Shown here piece after piece: positions 42,698 to 56,300 of a stretch of DNA of 64,000 nucleotides. The translations under genes were made by a program, and so were the position numbers. The notes under the pieces are model-generated. The model made no database searches and was not told where the DNA came from. It saw only the letters and a program-made list of their open reading frames with translations. How positions within the stretch are numbered: position 1 is the stretch's first letter; each line of letters begins with the position of its first letter. The DNA is taken from assembly GCA_039704465.1 (NCBI GenBank), contig JASFAU010000006.1:310001-374000 (forward strand), written 5' to 3'. The stretch is from Plasmodiophora brassicae (taxonomy: Eukaryota > Endomyxa > Phytomyxea > Plasmodiophorida > Plasmodiophoridae).

Positions 42698-44205
42698 TAT
42701 TTGCGGCATGAGCCCATGGGCCATGGCCAGGCCTCTATAAAGTAGTACAATCGCGTTAGAATAGTACAATGTACTAATATAAGGGCACCTGTCTGTACTA
42801 TTTTAAATAGTGCGTGGCGGACTTACCAAGTGCCCACGGACTTCCCCGCGTCTGTTTGGACTGTTCCGGAGCAGGGCCTAACACCCCCACTGACCCGTGA
42901 TAGCCGCCGCGATGTCGGGTCCTCCACGTAAGCATCCGAAACGATTATATCCCTACCTGGATAAGTTCGAACTTGAGTTCGGATTGCGAGTGACGTCACG
43001 GGACGAAAGCAGTGGCTCTGTTGAGGCTGTTGTGTGCCGCTTTTGTGAGTGCTGGGGGCGCGAGGATGCAGATGACGAAGTTGCTGATGGTCGGAAGCGA
43101 AAGAAAACGACGAACCGCAAACACTGGAAGGACATATTCCGCAGCGACAATATTCGTAAGCATATGACTGAGCAGCACCCTACGAAGTTCATGGAATATT
43201 CCAATCTCCGTAACCTTGACGTCTCTACACCTGAAGTCCTCAGGAATTTCTTCAATCAGACTACCGTTGAGGCGTTCTTTGAGAAACGCAGCACTGTTGT
43301 TGGCCGCAAACGAATCATCACAATCGATAAGAGTATTGTCGACGTAATCGTTCGCGATGTGTTGATGCCTCCGTCCGGCAGGCAGGACGATTCGGAAAGC
43401 GAACAACCTGCCGGTGACAGGGGCTTGGATGTATTTGAACCCGACTGTGCAACAGAGGATGACGGCTCAACAACTGTATCTTGTTATAGAGTCACGATCA
43501 CCAACTCGCTGCAATTTGATTATGTCGTGTCTCTTCTTGCCGCTGGTCTTTCATTTCGGCAGATAACACGTGTCGTACAGGAAAACCGCGACCAACTTGG
43601 TTGTGCATCGAAAACTGGCTGCGTTTCTGAGGGAGAGGCTTCGTGCTGTTCTCGAATTATCTGTGCCATCGGTTTGCAGATTCTAGCAGATTTGATGTCC
43701 AGGTCATGGTCGTTCGCCATAGCGAGCGATGTATCTACTGATGACTTTGGAAACTCTCACTTGGATGTGCGTATTCGATTTCCTGGGCTCGAGATTGGCG
43801 CGGATCTTCTCTCATTCCACTTACTGGCAATACCCTTGTTCGATGAATCACACAGTGGAGAGTCTCTGTTCAACTTTTTCGCTAAGGTATTGACTGCTTT
43901 GTGTCTCACTTGGAAAGACAAACTCATTGGCTCATCGACCGATAGCTCCAAACATGACGGGCTGCAACGTTGGATTCACTACGCGTCTCGCCAATGCTGT
44001 TAGTGGTCACTCTTTCTACCGAGTCTGGTGCTTGGCCCATCAGCTCGATCTCATCGTTAAGGCCGCTTTACATTCCATTGGCGACACGGCAGCTTTCCCG
44101 TTTATGGACATGTTGACAACAATTATCGGCTGGCTGCGTCGGCAAGATACATTGATCCGGCGAATGGGAAGCAAGTGTCCTTACTACATCAACGTTAGAT
44201 GGACC

Positions 44206-44381
44206 TGTGACGTCCCAACGGTGATGGTATATCAGCCGTGTAGTATAATCGTCTGTGTCCCCGACCTGCAGCTCCCACGGACGCCGTGCGGACTCCGTGC
44301 GCACTCCGTGCATGTCCGTCATTCTTAGGGCGGCCTAGCCGGATCACAGCTATTCTTGTCTTATAGCTTGGAGCCGGCACA
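44206..44381 (-). repeat. LTR 1 (3' LTR of unit 1)
   Basis: 176 bp, TGTGACGTCCC... to ...GAGCCGGCACA on the plus strand. Identical by eye to the LTRs at 49292 and 58212. It contains repeated CTCCGTGC motifs. Confidence 0.95.
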
Positions 44382-44395
44382 TTCCCCTCCTTCAA
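44382..44395 (-). other. Polypurine tract of unit 1
   Basis: TTGAAGGAGGGGAA on the minus strand lies directly before the 3' LTR. It is repeated at 49468-49481 for unit 2. It is the expected primer site for plus-strand synthesis. Confidence 0.75.
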
Positions 44396-44577
44396 CGAAA
44401 TGCTCCTCCTTGCAGGTGTCTTCAGTGGTGGTGTATCCTAATCATGTCTTCTCCTTAATATAGTCTAATTAACATAATTAAGTCTCAATCTTCGTAGAAC
44501 ACAGTTTTGGCTTCTGTCGTCACATGGCCGTCGGCATTAAAATAACCCCGCGCATCCGGGAAAAAAGCATGACTAGC

Positions 44578-47500
44578 CTACTGGACTCCTTCCGCCTTAA
44601 GTAACTCCTTAACCTCATCAGCAAGGTGATGTTTCTCCTTCCTCATCCTGGCGGCATGTGCCTTCACCAGCTTCGGTACATCCATCGCCAACCTGCAGAT
44701 TGGCTCCCATGAATCCTCCGCTTCAGAGAAACCCTTCCATCCGATCAACAATTCCAATTCCCCTGTCTCCGGACTGTGCCTGCAGTCCTTGAAGACTTCA
44801 ATGGCGAAACGCTCATTGTCATAATCCATCTGTCGCTTCAGTTCCTCAGTGGCATTCACTTTGCCATGTTCATAGAGGCGAACGCGGTCCCCGTGAACGG
44901 TTCGAGTGTCCGTCTCATTGAACATATTCCTCACCTCGTAGGTGTAGTTCTCGTGGCTATCAGTTATTTGATATAGGCCCCGCCACTTCATAAAGAGCTT
45001 CTTGCCCGGAACCTTACCCGGTTCAGGCAATCCGATGAGTACATGTCACCGATCTGAAAGTTCGGTGCAGTTGCTCGTCGGTACGCGTCGCTCCTCTTCC
45101 TGTGTACGGCTCGGATTTTCTTCGATTGCTGCACTGCTCCCTTGTGCATTTCATTCAGCGACGTCTGCAATTGCATGACTAGCTCCTGAATATGCTCCTT
45201 TGAGAGTGTAGCTTCCCCATACTTCTCATCCCCTGGCCTCTTGAACACTTGCTTCAGCGGGTTGTCTGGTTGACGTCCCATCATCACTGTCACTGGCGCA
45301 TTCCCGTTGGTACGCGCCTGCGACCTGTGATTGATCGTGTGTTCAATGTTGTGGTTCAACCATGGCCAATCGTATTTGTCCCACTGCAATTCAGACAGAA
45401 GTGCTCTGACTAGTTGCAAGTAGTTCCTGTTGATCACCTCAATTGATCCATTACTGTAATGCCCATAGGCAACAGTCGGGTGATGAGCAAATCCACATCG
45501 ACGCGCCAGTTCCTTCACAACGTTTGCCAGAAAGCAAGACGCCATGTCTGACACCATCAACTCAAACGTTCCGAAGATAGCCCTCCATTCGAGCAGTGCC
45601 TCTACAGTGGTTTCCGCATTGGGTGTATGGTCAGGAGTAATCTTGACCATGCCAGACAGATCATCCCTGATTATCAGGTTCCATTGCAGATCATGTCTTC
45701 CGCCCTTCTGAGCCGCCATCATGTATAGCCAATCCAAGTGAATCACCTGATTCGGCCTAACACCATGAACAGCTGTTCCCAATGGCCTGGGAATCCTAAC
45801 CCCGCCCCTTGTCGGTAGACAGTTCAAACACGCGTTGCAGAACGTCCTCATGTCCTCATCGCAGTGTGCCCAATGGCAGAACTCCCCCAACTTCCTCAAC
45901 GAGGCCTTCAGTCCTAGATGCCCACTGTTTCCGCCCGCATGAGCAATAGCGCATAGCTGCAGCTTCAGCTCGTTGCATTCGTCTGGTATGATCACCTGTC
46001 CCTTCCCTGTGACGAAGAGATCATCACCATTCTTCGGTCGTTTCGTTCCTCTGAGCCATTTCCTCTGAGCCTTACGGATTTCGTCCACGGTCGGCCATTG
46101 GAATTCCTTCCTTTGTAACGGCCGTACCCGATATCCGTCCTCAATTTGAAGCGTTATCCTCCTGATCGTGCGTACCTCTAGGTGCTGGTCATCAGGCCCA
46201 CCGTCCGGTGCACCCCACCGCGTCATAAGATCCGACCACACATTGTCCTCCCCCGCAATGTGTTCAATGACGTAGTTGACCCTCTGTATGTCCAGTGCCC
46301 ATCGTTGCAGTTTCTGCGCCGTTGGCTTTGACACGTCCGTTGGTGAGAATATCCTCACGAGATTCCTATGATCGGTAAACAAACGAAACTGCTCGTTGGT
46401 TGTAACGAGATAGTCCAGTTTGTCAATCCCATCCTTGATCGCGAACCCTTCCTTCTCCACCGTGGACCAGTTCCGCTCTGGGCCCGCGAACTTGTGTCCG
46501 ACGAAACCCAGCGGTTCATGTCGCTGCCCATGCACTGGTTTACCCAGTCCTCAGGCGGAATCTGTGTGACTACCGCCGCGCTGTTAACCTCATTTGCATC
46601 TGAGAATAGGCATTGGATCCGGTCCTTTCGCGGGTACGCTAGTTGGACCGTGTCCGCCACTGCCATCTTCAGTTTCTCGAATGCCAGCGCATGTTCGGGT
46701 GACCATCCATATTTGCACAATCGCACCCTCCTGGCAATGGCTTTCGTCCTGCCAGGTTGGTCCTTCATTGCATCCTCGTATATCCTCTGTAACAGGTGTA
46801 CCTTCCTGTTGTACTCAGGGATGGACCTACTCATCCACTGAGTTGCCATAAGGAATTGTTGCAAGGCCCTTGCCGTTCTCGGCTGTGGTATCGCCATTAA
46901 AGCCTCAATCCTAGCAGGATCGTGCCTTACCCCTTCTGGCGTGAATATCCTTCCACAGAACCGAACCTCTGTTGTGAAGAGCTCACACTTCTCCACGTTG
47001 AACTTGATGCTGTGCCGTTCGGCTAGCATCAGAGTCCGTTCCAACGTTCGGAACCAATCATCCTCCCTTTGGGCATGCCCCATTAGATCATCGATCCATA
47101 TGATTAGTTTGTGGAACATAAGTTCCCCGAACACCTCAAACATCCTCCCTTGATACTGAGGGGCGGAGTTCATTCCCCCCTGCATCGACCTCGTTGGCTT
47201 ATACACCCCTTATCTGTCATGAAGGAGAAGATCTCCTGACACGCTTCATCCAGCGGCATCATCCAGAAGCCTTTGAACGCGTCTAGCTTAAACCAGAACC
47301 TCGAGCCTGCCAGGTTCCTGAGTATCGCCTCCTGATGTGGCATAGGCCACGCCACGGCGACACATTTGGCATTAACAGCTCTGAGATCAACACAGAACCG
47401 CTTTCCGCCCCTGGCTTCGTCACCACCACCACCGGTGAAGCCCACTTCGCGTTGTAGTTTTCAACGACTAGGCCATACTTCTTCAATTGGGCGACGAATT

Positions 47501-49291
47501 CCTCCATGAAAGCACTGTCCTCCATACTGTACTTTCTGGCTCGGCACCCTGTAAGGTTCCGCATCCGGTTTCAGCTCCGTGACAAATGGTGTAACCCTGG
47601 CTGGACCATCAGGTCCAATGCTCATACGCCAAACGTCCCTATATCTTCTGACGAGTTTCCGAAGCGATTTCCCCATCGCTTGCGGTAGGCCATTCCTCAA
47701 TGCGCGCTCGACCATCCCGTCCATCTCCTTTCCAGGGAGTCTGTGGAATCGGTTCCGATCCTCACATCCTCTGTTTCCTCTTCCTCCCCTTCCCAGAGAG
47801 GTGGCATCTCGTTTGCCATATTGTGCACTTCATCCATGACGTCATTCCCCTTCTTCGGCGTGCTCTTAATGAGTACGTCCAGGGCCTTCTTTGGGTGGAT
47901 ACCCAAGTCGTCCAACAGCCTCTCCCCTAGGATTATTTCCTTTTCAGGAATGTCCCATACAAGGCATCGGCGCCGGCGAGTGATCAGTTCGCCTGCCGTC
48001 GTCGTCAGTCCCAGATCCAGTATCATCACATGGTAGGCTGTGTGCTTCGTTTCTCTGTCTACCAGACAGAACGTTTCCGGCTTCTGGAGGTTCTCCATTG
48101 TTAACAATGGGTCCCGCTCCATTAGCTCGCGCGCTATGGTCAATGGCATCAGAACGTCAACCGATGTCGCTCCACTGTCCAGAACCCCAACGTAGTCTTC
48201 CTCATGTCCGTTTACACGAACGACTACTTGGTCCCCTGTCCTCTGCGCCCCCTCCGACACTCTTCCTACCACTGGAAGCCATGGGTACTCTGACAAGTCG
48301 TCATCTTTATCAGATTTGGCCTTACGGGGTCCATCCCTTCCCGTTGGCCCCTTGCGGCGATCCTTCAGCAGGTCTGCGACCTGCTTCTTGGTAGGCTTCT
48401 TCGGGCAACGAAACGCTGGATGTCCAACCTCGTCACAGTTGAAACATCGCAGGTCCTTCCGGTGTCGTTTCGTGTCCCGGCCTCCACCGCCTCCTTCATC
48501 CGTCTGCGCCCCTCGCTTCTTCGGGGTGGGTTTGACCTTTCCCTTCCCCTTGCCATCCTCCTCACGTCCCGGCTCCATGTACAACATCGTCTCCTCATAC
48601 GATGCAGCCCGTTCCTTCAGCACCCGATAGAATTCCAAAGGGTCCTTCTGGAGATCGGTCTGGCGCTTCATGACGAGGGTCCGCATGAGCGCTTGTAAAC
48701 CGGATGGGCGCACAGCACCCAGTAGGTACTTGACCAGGTTCTTCCGTCCCTCGCGGGACGTGAAGAGGTCCTGCCACCCGTTGCGCGCGACCAATTCCTC
48801 GTACTGCTGCACGAGGTTCACGACCCTTGCCGCTGGTGTGGTGATGGTCAGCTTCATCGCCAGCTTCCGCATCTCCCGGTCGATGTTCGCGTCCGTCGAG
48901 CGATCCTGCTCCAGATGCCTCTTCATCCAGTCCATCAGGTCGCTCTCCGTCACCCCCTCGGCGTCCTTGCCGAGTTCCCACTTGCAGATCGCCCTGAGCA
49001 GACCGGGGTCGATCATACTCCTCACTGACCGCGGGATCTGGCCCTTGGCGTTCGGATCGTCCCGGAAGTGATTCCGATACGTCTTCAGCTCGGCCATGAA
49101 CGTCGTGACGGCCTTGCGGTCCATGCTTTTCAAGGTCGGCGCCTTGTTCATCTGCAGGACGATCGTTGAGCCTTGCACGCTCTGTCCTTGTTGTCGATCA
49201 TCGACGTCATCTTCCAGCAGCATCTCCTGCGCGGTGGCCACCATCGCGTCCTTCTTTGAAACCTTCCCCGAAAGGATGTTCAAGAGATCTC
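44578..49291 (-). pseudogene. gag-pol of gypsy unit 1, several frameshifts
   Basis: Reading down from 49291: gag (HRDLLNILSGKVSKKD; capsid-like helices), a CCHC zinc knuckle (LRCFNCDEVGHPAFRCPKKP, ~48415-48475), protease (VLDSGATSVDV, ~48170), RT (KRFCVDLRAVNAKC; IIWIDDLMGHA at the active site), RNase H, integrase with HHCC zinc finger (HAGGNSGHLGL ... CNACLNC) and catalytic D, D, E (VIHLDWLYM, MVSDMASCFL, YSNGSIEVINR), then a chromodomain (LLIGWKGFSEAEDSWEPICR) ending at 44578. Compared with unit 2, single-base indels break the frame near 45045, 46553, 47206 and 47550. Each of these sites is intact in unit 2. They may be decay or base-calling errors. Confidence 0.85.
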
Positions 49292-49467
49292 TGTGACGTC
49301 CCAACGGTGATGGTATATCAGCCGTGTAGTATAATCGTCTGTGTCCCCGACCTGCAGCTCCCACGGACGCCGTGCGGACTCCGTGCGCACTCCGTGCATG
49401 TCCGTCATTCTTAGGGCGGCCTAGCCGGATCACAGCTATTCTTGTCTTATAGCTTGGAGCCGGCACA
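49292..49467 (-). repeat. LTR 2 (shared middle LTR)
   Basis: This is the 5' LTR of unit 1 and the 3' LTR of unit 2. It is identical by eye to the outer LTRs. No target duplication lies next to it, as expected for an LTR created by recombination rather than insertion. Confidence 0.95.
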
Positions 49468-52400
49468 TTCCCCTCCTTCAACGAAATGCTCCTCCTTGCA
49501 GGTGTCTTCAGTGGTGGTGTATCCTAATCATGTCTTCTCCTTAATATAGTCTAATTAACATAATTAAGTCTCAATCTTCGTAGAACACAGTTTTGGCTTC
49601 TGTCGTCACATGGCCGTCGGCATTAAAATAACCCAGCGCGCATCCGGAAAAAAAAGCATGACTAGCCTACTGGACTCCTTCCGCCTTAAGTAACTCCTTA
49701 ACCTCATCAGCAAGGTGATGTTTCTCCTTCCTCATCCTGGCGGCATGTGCCTTCACCAGCTTCGGTACATCCATCGCCAACCTGCAGATTGGCTCCCATG
49801 AATCCTCCGCTTCAGAGAAACCCTTCCATCCGATCAACAATTCCAATTCCCCTGTCTCCGGACTGTGCCTGCAGTCCTTGAAGACTTCAATGGCGAAACG
49901 CTCATTGTCATAATCCATCTGTCGCTTCAGTTCCTCAGTGGCATTCACTTTGCCATGTTCATAGAGGCGAACGCGGTCCCCGTGAACGGTTCGAGTGTCC
50001 GTCTCATTGAACATATTCCTCACCTCGTAGGTGTAGTTCTCGTGGCTATCAGTTATGATATAGGCCCCGCCACTTCATAAAGAGCTTCTTGCCCGGAACC
50101 TTACCCGGTTCAGGCAATCCGATGAGTACATAGTCACCGATCTGAAAGTTCGGTGCAGTTGCTCGTCGGTACGCGTCGCTCCTCTTCCTGTGTACGGCTC
50201 GGATTTTCTTCGATTGCTGCACTGCTCCCTTGTGCATTTCATTCAGCGACGTCTGCAATTGCATGACTAGCTCCTGAATATGCTCCTTTGAGAGTGTAGC
50301 TTCCCCATACTTCTCATCCCCTGGCCTCTTGAACACTTGCTTCAGCGGGTTGTCTGGTTGACGTCCCATCATCACTGTCACTGGCGCATTCCCGTTGGTA
50401 CGCGCCTGCGACCTGTGATTGATCGTGTGTTCAATGTTGTGGTTCAACCATGGCCAATCGTATTTGTCCCACTGCAATTCAGACAGAAGTGCTCTGACTA
50501 GTTGCAAGTAGTTCCTGTTGATCACCTCAATTGATCCATTACTGTAATGCCCATAGGCAACAGTCGGGTGATGAGCAAATCCACATCGACGCGCCAGTTC
50601 CTTCACAACGTTTGCCAGAAAGCAAGACGCCATGTCTGACACCATCAACTCAAACGTTCCGAAGATAGCCCTCCATTCGAGCAGTGCCTCTACAGTGGTT
50701 TCCGCATTGGGTGTATGGTCAGGAGTAATCTTGACCATGCCAGACAGATCATCCCTGATTATCAGGTTCCATTGCAGATCATGTCTTCCGCCCTTCTGAG
50801 CCGCCATCATGTATAGCCAATCCAAGTGAATCACCTGATTCGGCCTAACACCATGAACAGCTGTTCCCAATGGCCTGGGAATCCTAACCCCGCCCCTTGT
50901 CGGTAGACAGTTCAAACACGCGTTGCAGAACGTCCTCATGTCCTCATCGCAGTGTGCCCAATGGCAGAACTCCCCAACTTCCTCAACGAGGCCTTCAGTC
51001 CTAGATGCCCACTGTTTCCGCCCGCATGAGCAATAGCGCATAGCTGCAGCTTCAGCTCGCTCGTTGCATTCGTCTGGTATGATCACCTGTCCCTTCCCTG
51101 TGACGAAGAGATCATCACCATTCTTCGGTCGTTTCGTTCCTCTGAGCCATTTCCTCTGAGCCTTACGGATTTCGTCCACGGTCGGCCATTGGAATTCCTT
51201 CCTTTGTAACGGCCGTACCCGATATCCGTCCTCAATTTGAAGCGTTATCCTCCTGATCGTGCGTACCTCTAGGTGCTGGTCATCAGGCCCACCGTCCGGT
51301 GCACCCCACCGCGTCATAAGATCCGACCACACATTGTCCTCCCCGCAATGTGTTCAATGACGTAGTTGACCCTCTGTATGTCCAGTGCCCATCGTTGCAG
51401 TTTCTGCGCCGTTGGCTTTGACACGTCCGTTGGTGAGAATATCCTCACGAGATTCCTATGATCGGTAAACAAACGAAACTGCTCGTTGGTTGTAACGAGA
51501 TAGTCCAGTTTGTCAATCCCATCCTTGATCGCGAACCCTTCCTTCTCCACCGTGGACCAGTTCCGCTCTGGGCCCGCGAACTTGTGTCCGACGAAACCCA
51601 GCGGTTCATGTCGCTGCCCATGCACTGGTTTACCCAAGTCCTCAGGCGGAATCTGTGTGACTACCGCCGCGCTGTTAACCTCATTTGCATCTGAGAATAG
51701 GCATTGGATCCGGTCCTTTCGCGGGTACGCTAGTTGGACCGTGTCCGCCACTGCCATCTTCAGTTTCTCGAATGCCAGCGCATGTTCGGGTGACCATCCA
51801 TATTTGCACAATCGCACCCTCCTGGCAATGGCTTTCGTCCTGCCAGGTTGGTCCTTCATTGCATCCTCGTATATCCTCTGTAACAGGTGTACCTTCCTGT
51901 TGTACTCAGGGATGGACCTACTCATCCACTGAGTTGCCATAAGGAATTGTTGCAAGGCCCTTGCCGTTCTCGGCTGTGGTATCGCCATTAAAGCCTCAAT
52001 CCTAGCAGGATCGTGCCTTACCCCTTCTGGCGTGAATATCCTTCCACAGAACCGAACCTGTTGTGAAGAGCTCACACTTCTCCACGTTGAACTTGATGCT
52101 GTGCCGTTCGGCTAGCATCAGAGTCCGTTCCAACGTTCGGAACCAATCATCCTCCCTTTGGGCATGCCCCATTAGATCATCGATCCATATGATTAGTTTG
52201 TGGAACATAAGTTCCCCGAACACCTCAAACATCCTCCCTTGATACTGAGGGGCGGAGTTCATTCCCCCCTGCATCGACCTCGTTGGCTTATACACCCCCT
52301 TATCTGTCATGAAGGAGAAGATCTCCTGACACGCTTCATCCAGCGGCATCATCCAGAAGCCTTTGAACGCGTCTAGCTTAAACCAGAACCTCGAGCCTGC

Positions 52401-53399
52401 CAGGTTCCTGAGTATCGCCTCCTGATGTGGCATAGGCCACGCCACGGCGACACATTTGGCATTAACAGCTCTGAGATCAACACAGAACCGCTTTCCGCCC
52501 CTGGCTTCGTCACCACCACCACCGGTGAAGCCCACTTCGCGTTGTAGTTTTCAACGACTAGGCCATACTTCTTCAATTGGGCGACGAATTCCTCCATGAA
52601 AGCACTGTCCTCCATACTGTACTTTCTGGCTCGGCACCTGTAAGGTTCCGCATCCGGTTTCAGCTCCGTGACAAATGGTGTAACCCTGGCTGGACCATCA
52701 GGTCCAATGCTCATACGCCAAACGTCCCTATATCTTCTGACGAGTTTCCGAAGCGATTTCCCCATCGCTTGCGGTAGGCCATTCCTCAATGCGCGCTCGA
52801 CCATCCCGTCCATCTCCTTTCCAGGGAGTCTGTGGAATCGGTTCCGATCCTCACATCCTCTGTTTCCTCTTCCTCCCCTTCCCAGAGAGGTGGCATCTCG
52901 TTTGCCATATTGTGCACTTCATCCATGACGTCATTCCCCTTCTTCGGCGTGCTCTTAATGAGTACGTCCAGGGCCTTCTTTGGGTGGATACCCAAGTCGT
53001 CCAACAGCCTCTCCCCTAGGATTATTTCCTTTTCAGGAATGTCCCATACAAGGCATCGGCGCCGGCGAGTGATCAGTTCGCCTGCCGTCGTCGTCAGTCC
53101 CAGATCCAGTATCATCACATGGTAGGCTGTGTGCTTCGTTTCTCTGTCTACCAGACAGAACGTTTCCGGCTTCTGGAGGTTCTCCATTGTTAACAATGGG
53201 TCCCGCTCCATTAGCTCGCGCGCTATGGTCAATGGCATCAGAACGTCAACCGATGTCGCTCCACTGTCCAGAACCCCAACGTAGTCTTCCTCATGTCCGT
53301 TTACACGAACGACTACTTGGTCCCCTGTCCTCTGCGCCCCCTCCGACACTCTTCCTACCACTGGAAGCCATGGGTACTCTGACAAGTCGTCATCTTTAT

Positions 53400-56300
53400 C
53401 CCTGGCTTTTTTGCATATGGGATAAAAAACGGTAACAAAAGTTGAGGCCACGGCTTCATCACGTAACGTGAGGCTGGACTCCCAAGCCTTGGGACATCAT
53501 AGATCACGTCCAGTTGAATACATATCTGCAAGGATTTGATCTGGGTAGATCTAGAGATCGTCTTGTGAGTTGTCAAAAACTGGCTCCAGCGGGTCCAGTG
53601 TAATCGTGTTTTATCCCATAATTGCGCCGTGTTGTGGGATAAAAACGGGAACCACTGAATCGTTTAATTCAAACGAATTTATGGTGCTCACGTCCCAGGT
53701 TGGCTTAAGCTGCGACGCGAGCGACGAACACTATCAGCCGACATCGACCGCGTACGTGATCGGTGATTCGGCTGCTGGGGATCCTCTCTACGACGCGTGG
53801 GCGGGGGAGCTCGATTCGAGTGGCCCTGAACGGATGGGACCTCAGCAGAGTCGCAGCACGGATACGCTTCCAGCCGAGTGTGAAACAATTCGAAACACGA
53901 GCTGCCATTATAGCGCTTCTTCCTGCAAAGCGGAACGTCACAGACAGAGCAGGCCCATGACGTCTTGAATCCCAGGCGCCCGAGATGTGGCGTCGTACCA
54001 TCGTGCACCCGGCTGCAGCACACGAGGCAGGTAAGACGTTTACCGTGTAGACTGGATTGCTGGCTGGTGCTTCAGTCGCTTGTTCATTCGCTTTGCGACC
54101 AGCGAAGGGACTTGGTAAAACTTCTCCCGCTTGTTGTACGCGAAAGTGATATCGCCATGCCTGTCGTCATCGCCGACGCTCTCCCCATCTTCTGCAACTG
54201 GTACACCGACGTGAAGGACGTCGACTGACAACTTCGGGATTTCGTCAGAGATAGCCTCCACGAACTCGCCGAAGCTCACTTGATCCTTTCGGGCACGCCG
54301 GTACGCGTGGAACGTTTGGCATGCTTGTTCATTCGTTAGGAAGTCGTTAACCTTGTAAGTGTTGTCAGTCAAGGGTTGCAATTGCGTTGGATGTCGAATT
54401 ACCTGACACATGGTGTGCGACTGGTAAGCATTGTAAACGAGAGTCATTACGATCCTGAGCCAGATCGCTTGAACGGGGTTCAGCGACGAGTGTCGGGAGT
54501 GTAGATTCTTGAGGTATCTGCTGTACACGTCAACGCCGCCCTTGATCCGGTTCCACAGGGCAAACCAGTGACGGCAGGATATGCTTGCCTTTCGGCAGCG
54601 GTTGGCCTCTTTCCATCACCACAGCAGTTACTGTACGCCACAGTTGCAACGTCTGACGTACAGTCACGTCATCGATCGCGTGTCCGAATTCGTCTTCATC
54701 GAACTTTGGAACTGGTTCGTCGCCGTATATCCACATCAGGTATCGTTCGCGTATGAACGACAGACTTGACAAGTAGCACGCGCGATCTTCCACGTTAATC
54801 TGCACGTGCACGACCCTAATGATTCTGGTCGTCGATGAAATGCAGAACAGCCAGTCGTCCAGGCCACCACACGACATATCGTGGATAAGCTGACCCCGAT
54901 AAGATCGATTGGGAACGGCGGTTCGGAACAAGGCAGCGTCAGTAGACACATTGACGCGACAGAAGGCGCCAACAACTCGGGATAGTGCTTCGTCGGTTTG
55001 CAGGGTGTCTCTAGACGTGCGCGTCTTAAATTCCATTCCAGAAAGAAAGGCTCCTCTTTGGGGACAGTGCAGGACAGCCACCAGGTCTGGCGAGAACGCT
55101 GCTTCATGTTGCCGACGATGGCACAGAAGACCGTACTGCTTGTGGCATACAACCTTCAGACCACTGCCATGTCTTTCCACAAACTGGCGAATCCCATGCT
55201 CAACGTTGGTTTCGTTCAGGGAACCGATCTTCAGGTGGTCTTTCTTCAACGGCGCCATGAACCATGTCGACATTAGAGCAGCCTCGATTCGACGAAACTG
55301 GCCGCAACCACTTCCACCAGTACCATGTTCCATCAGACGTTTAACCAGGTCCTCCTTCTTGCCTCCAAGACGTAAACCTTTCGCTCGGCAATGATCTTTA
55401 AGGGTGTCGTTCGTCATCGCCCTAAGGTCTTCTTCAGTAAAGGTTCGATCTGCTCGTCCTTCTCCGCGGTCAGCCTCTGGACGCCCGTACTGGATCGCAA
55501 GTAGATCAAGTACCCTCTTCGTTTCGGGGTCGATTTCGAAGTCAGGATCATTTCGGGCCAGTTCGCGATGAAACAATACGAAGCTGCAGAACCGGTGCCA
55601 GTTATGCGAAAGTGCCTGAGTAGGAACCAATCGGGAGTACGCTGGGAGATCGTGAGTTGCAGGATGAGCTCGGCCTCGAACATAGAAAGCAGTGGGTGTG
55701 GTGATGGAGCAAGAGGCCGATCACAGCGATTGCAGGACACAAAAGTCCAGGTACCCGGAGCCGCTCGAGGAAGCGTGGTCTCGCACATGACAACGCGCCC
55801 GATCCCGGTGCGGTATGCCAGTAAGTACACTTGCCTCCCGTTGTCATAACGTCGTACTGCCCAATAGGCACAACGGCTGCCACTCTCAGAGATAGAAGTT
55901 TGCGATTTGCCAGGGACCTGGCCGAACGTAAAAGGCAGCGACCTAGACCTCTTTGTCGTTCCAACAACATCCGACCCTTGCGCCAGAGCGGTGCGCCTGG
56001 TCTCATCGCCATTGTATCCACGATCACGGGCGATGATATTCGGGATGACCGCATTGGACGCCACAGATGCCCCCGAAAGTGATCGCGATAATACTTCCAT
56101 GCAATCCGACACCGTTTCATTCCTGGCAGCCACGTGTCCGCCAAGATAGAGGCCCGATGTGACGGATACCATGCTGTGGTGCACGACGCCAGCCCTGTGC
56201 ATGGTCATGGTTAGGGTCGGATCGAATCTCTTGTGAGGACAACATACCCTTTGACCGGATTCTTCTGATACTGTAACCCGGCCGCATCAACCTGAGCATG

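Larger units (their letters stand above)
44206..49467 (-). mobile_element. Ty3/gypsy chromodomain retrotransposon, unit 1 of a tandem dimer
   Basis: This unit is bounded by identical 176-bp LTRs at 44206-44381 (its 3' LTR) and 49292-49467 (its 5' LTR, shared with unit 2). It begins TG and ends CA on each LTR. GACC precedes it at 44202-44205, and the same GACC follows unit 2 at 58388-58391. A purine-rich tract (complement of TTCCCCTCCTTCAA, 44382-44395) abuts the 3' LTR as expected for a polypurine tract. Coding order on the minus strand is gag, protease, RT, RNase H, integrase, chromodomain. Confidence 0.95.

Noticed and set aside
44776..53435. Plus-strand frames within the gypsy units, some with hydrophobic runs
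   Set aside because: They repeat identically in both units only because the units are identical. gag-pol on the minus strand explains the sequence.
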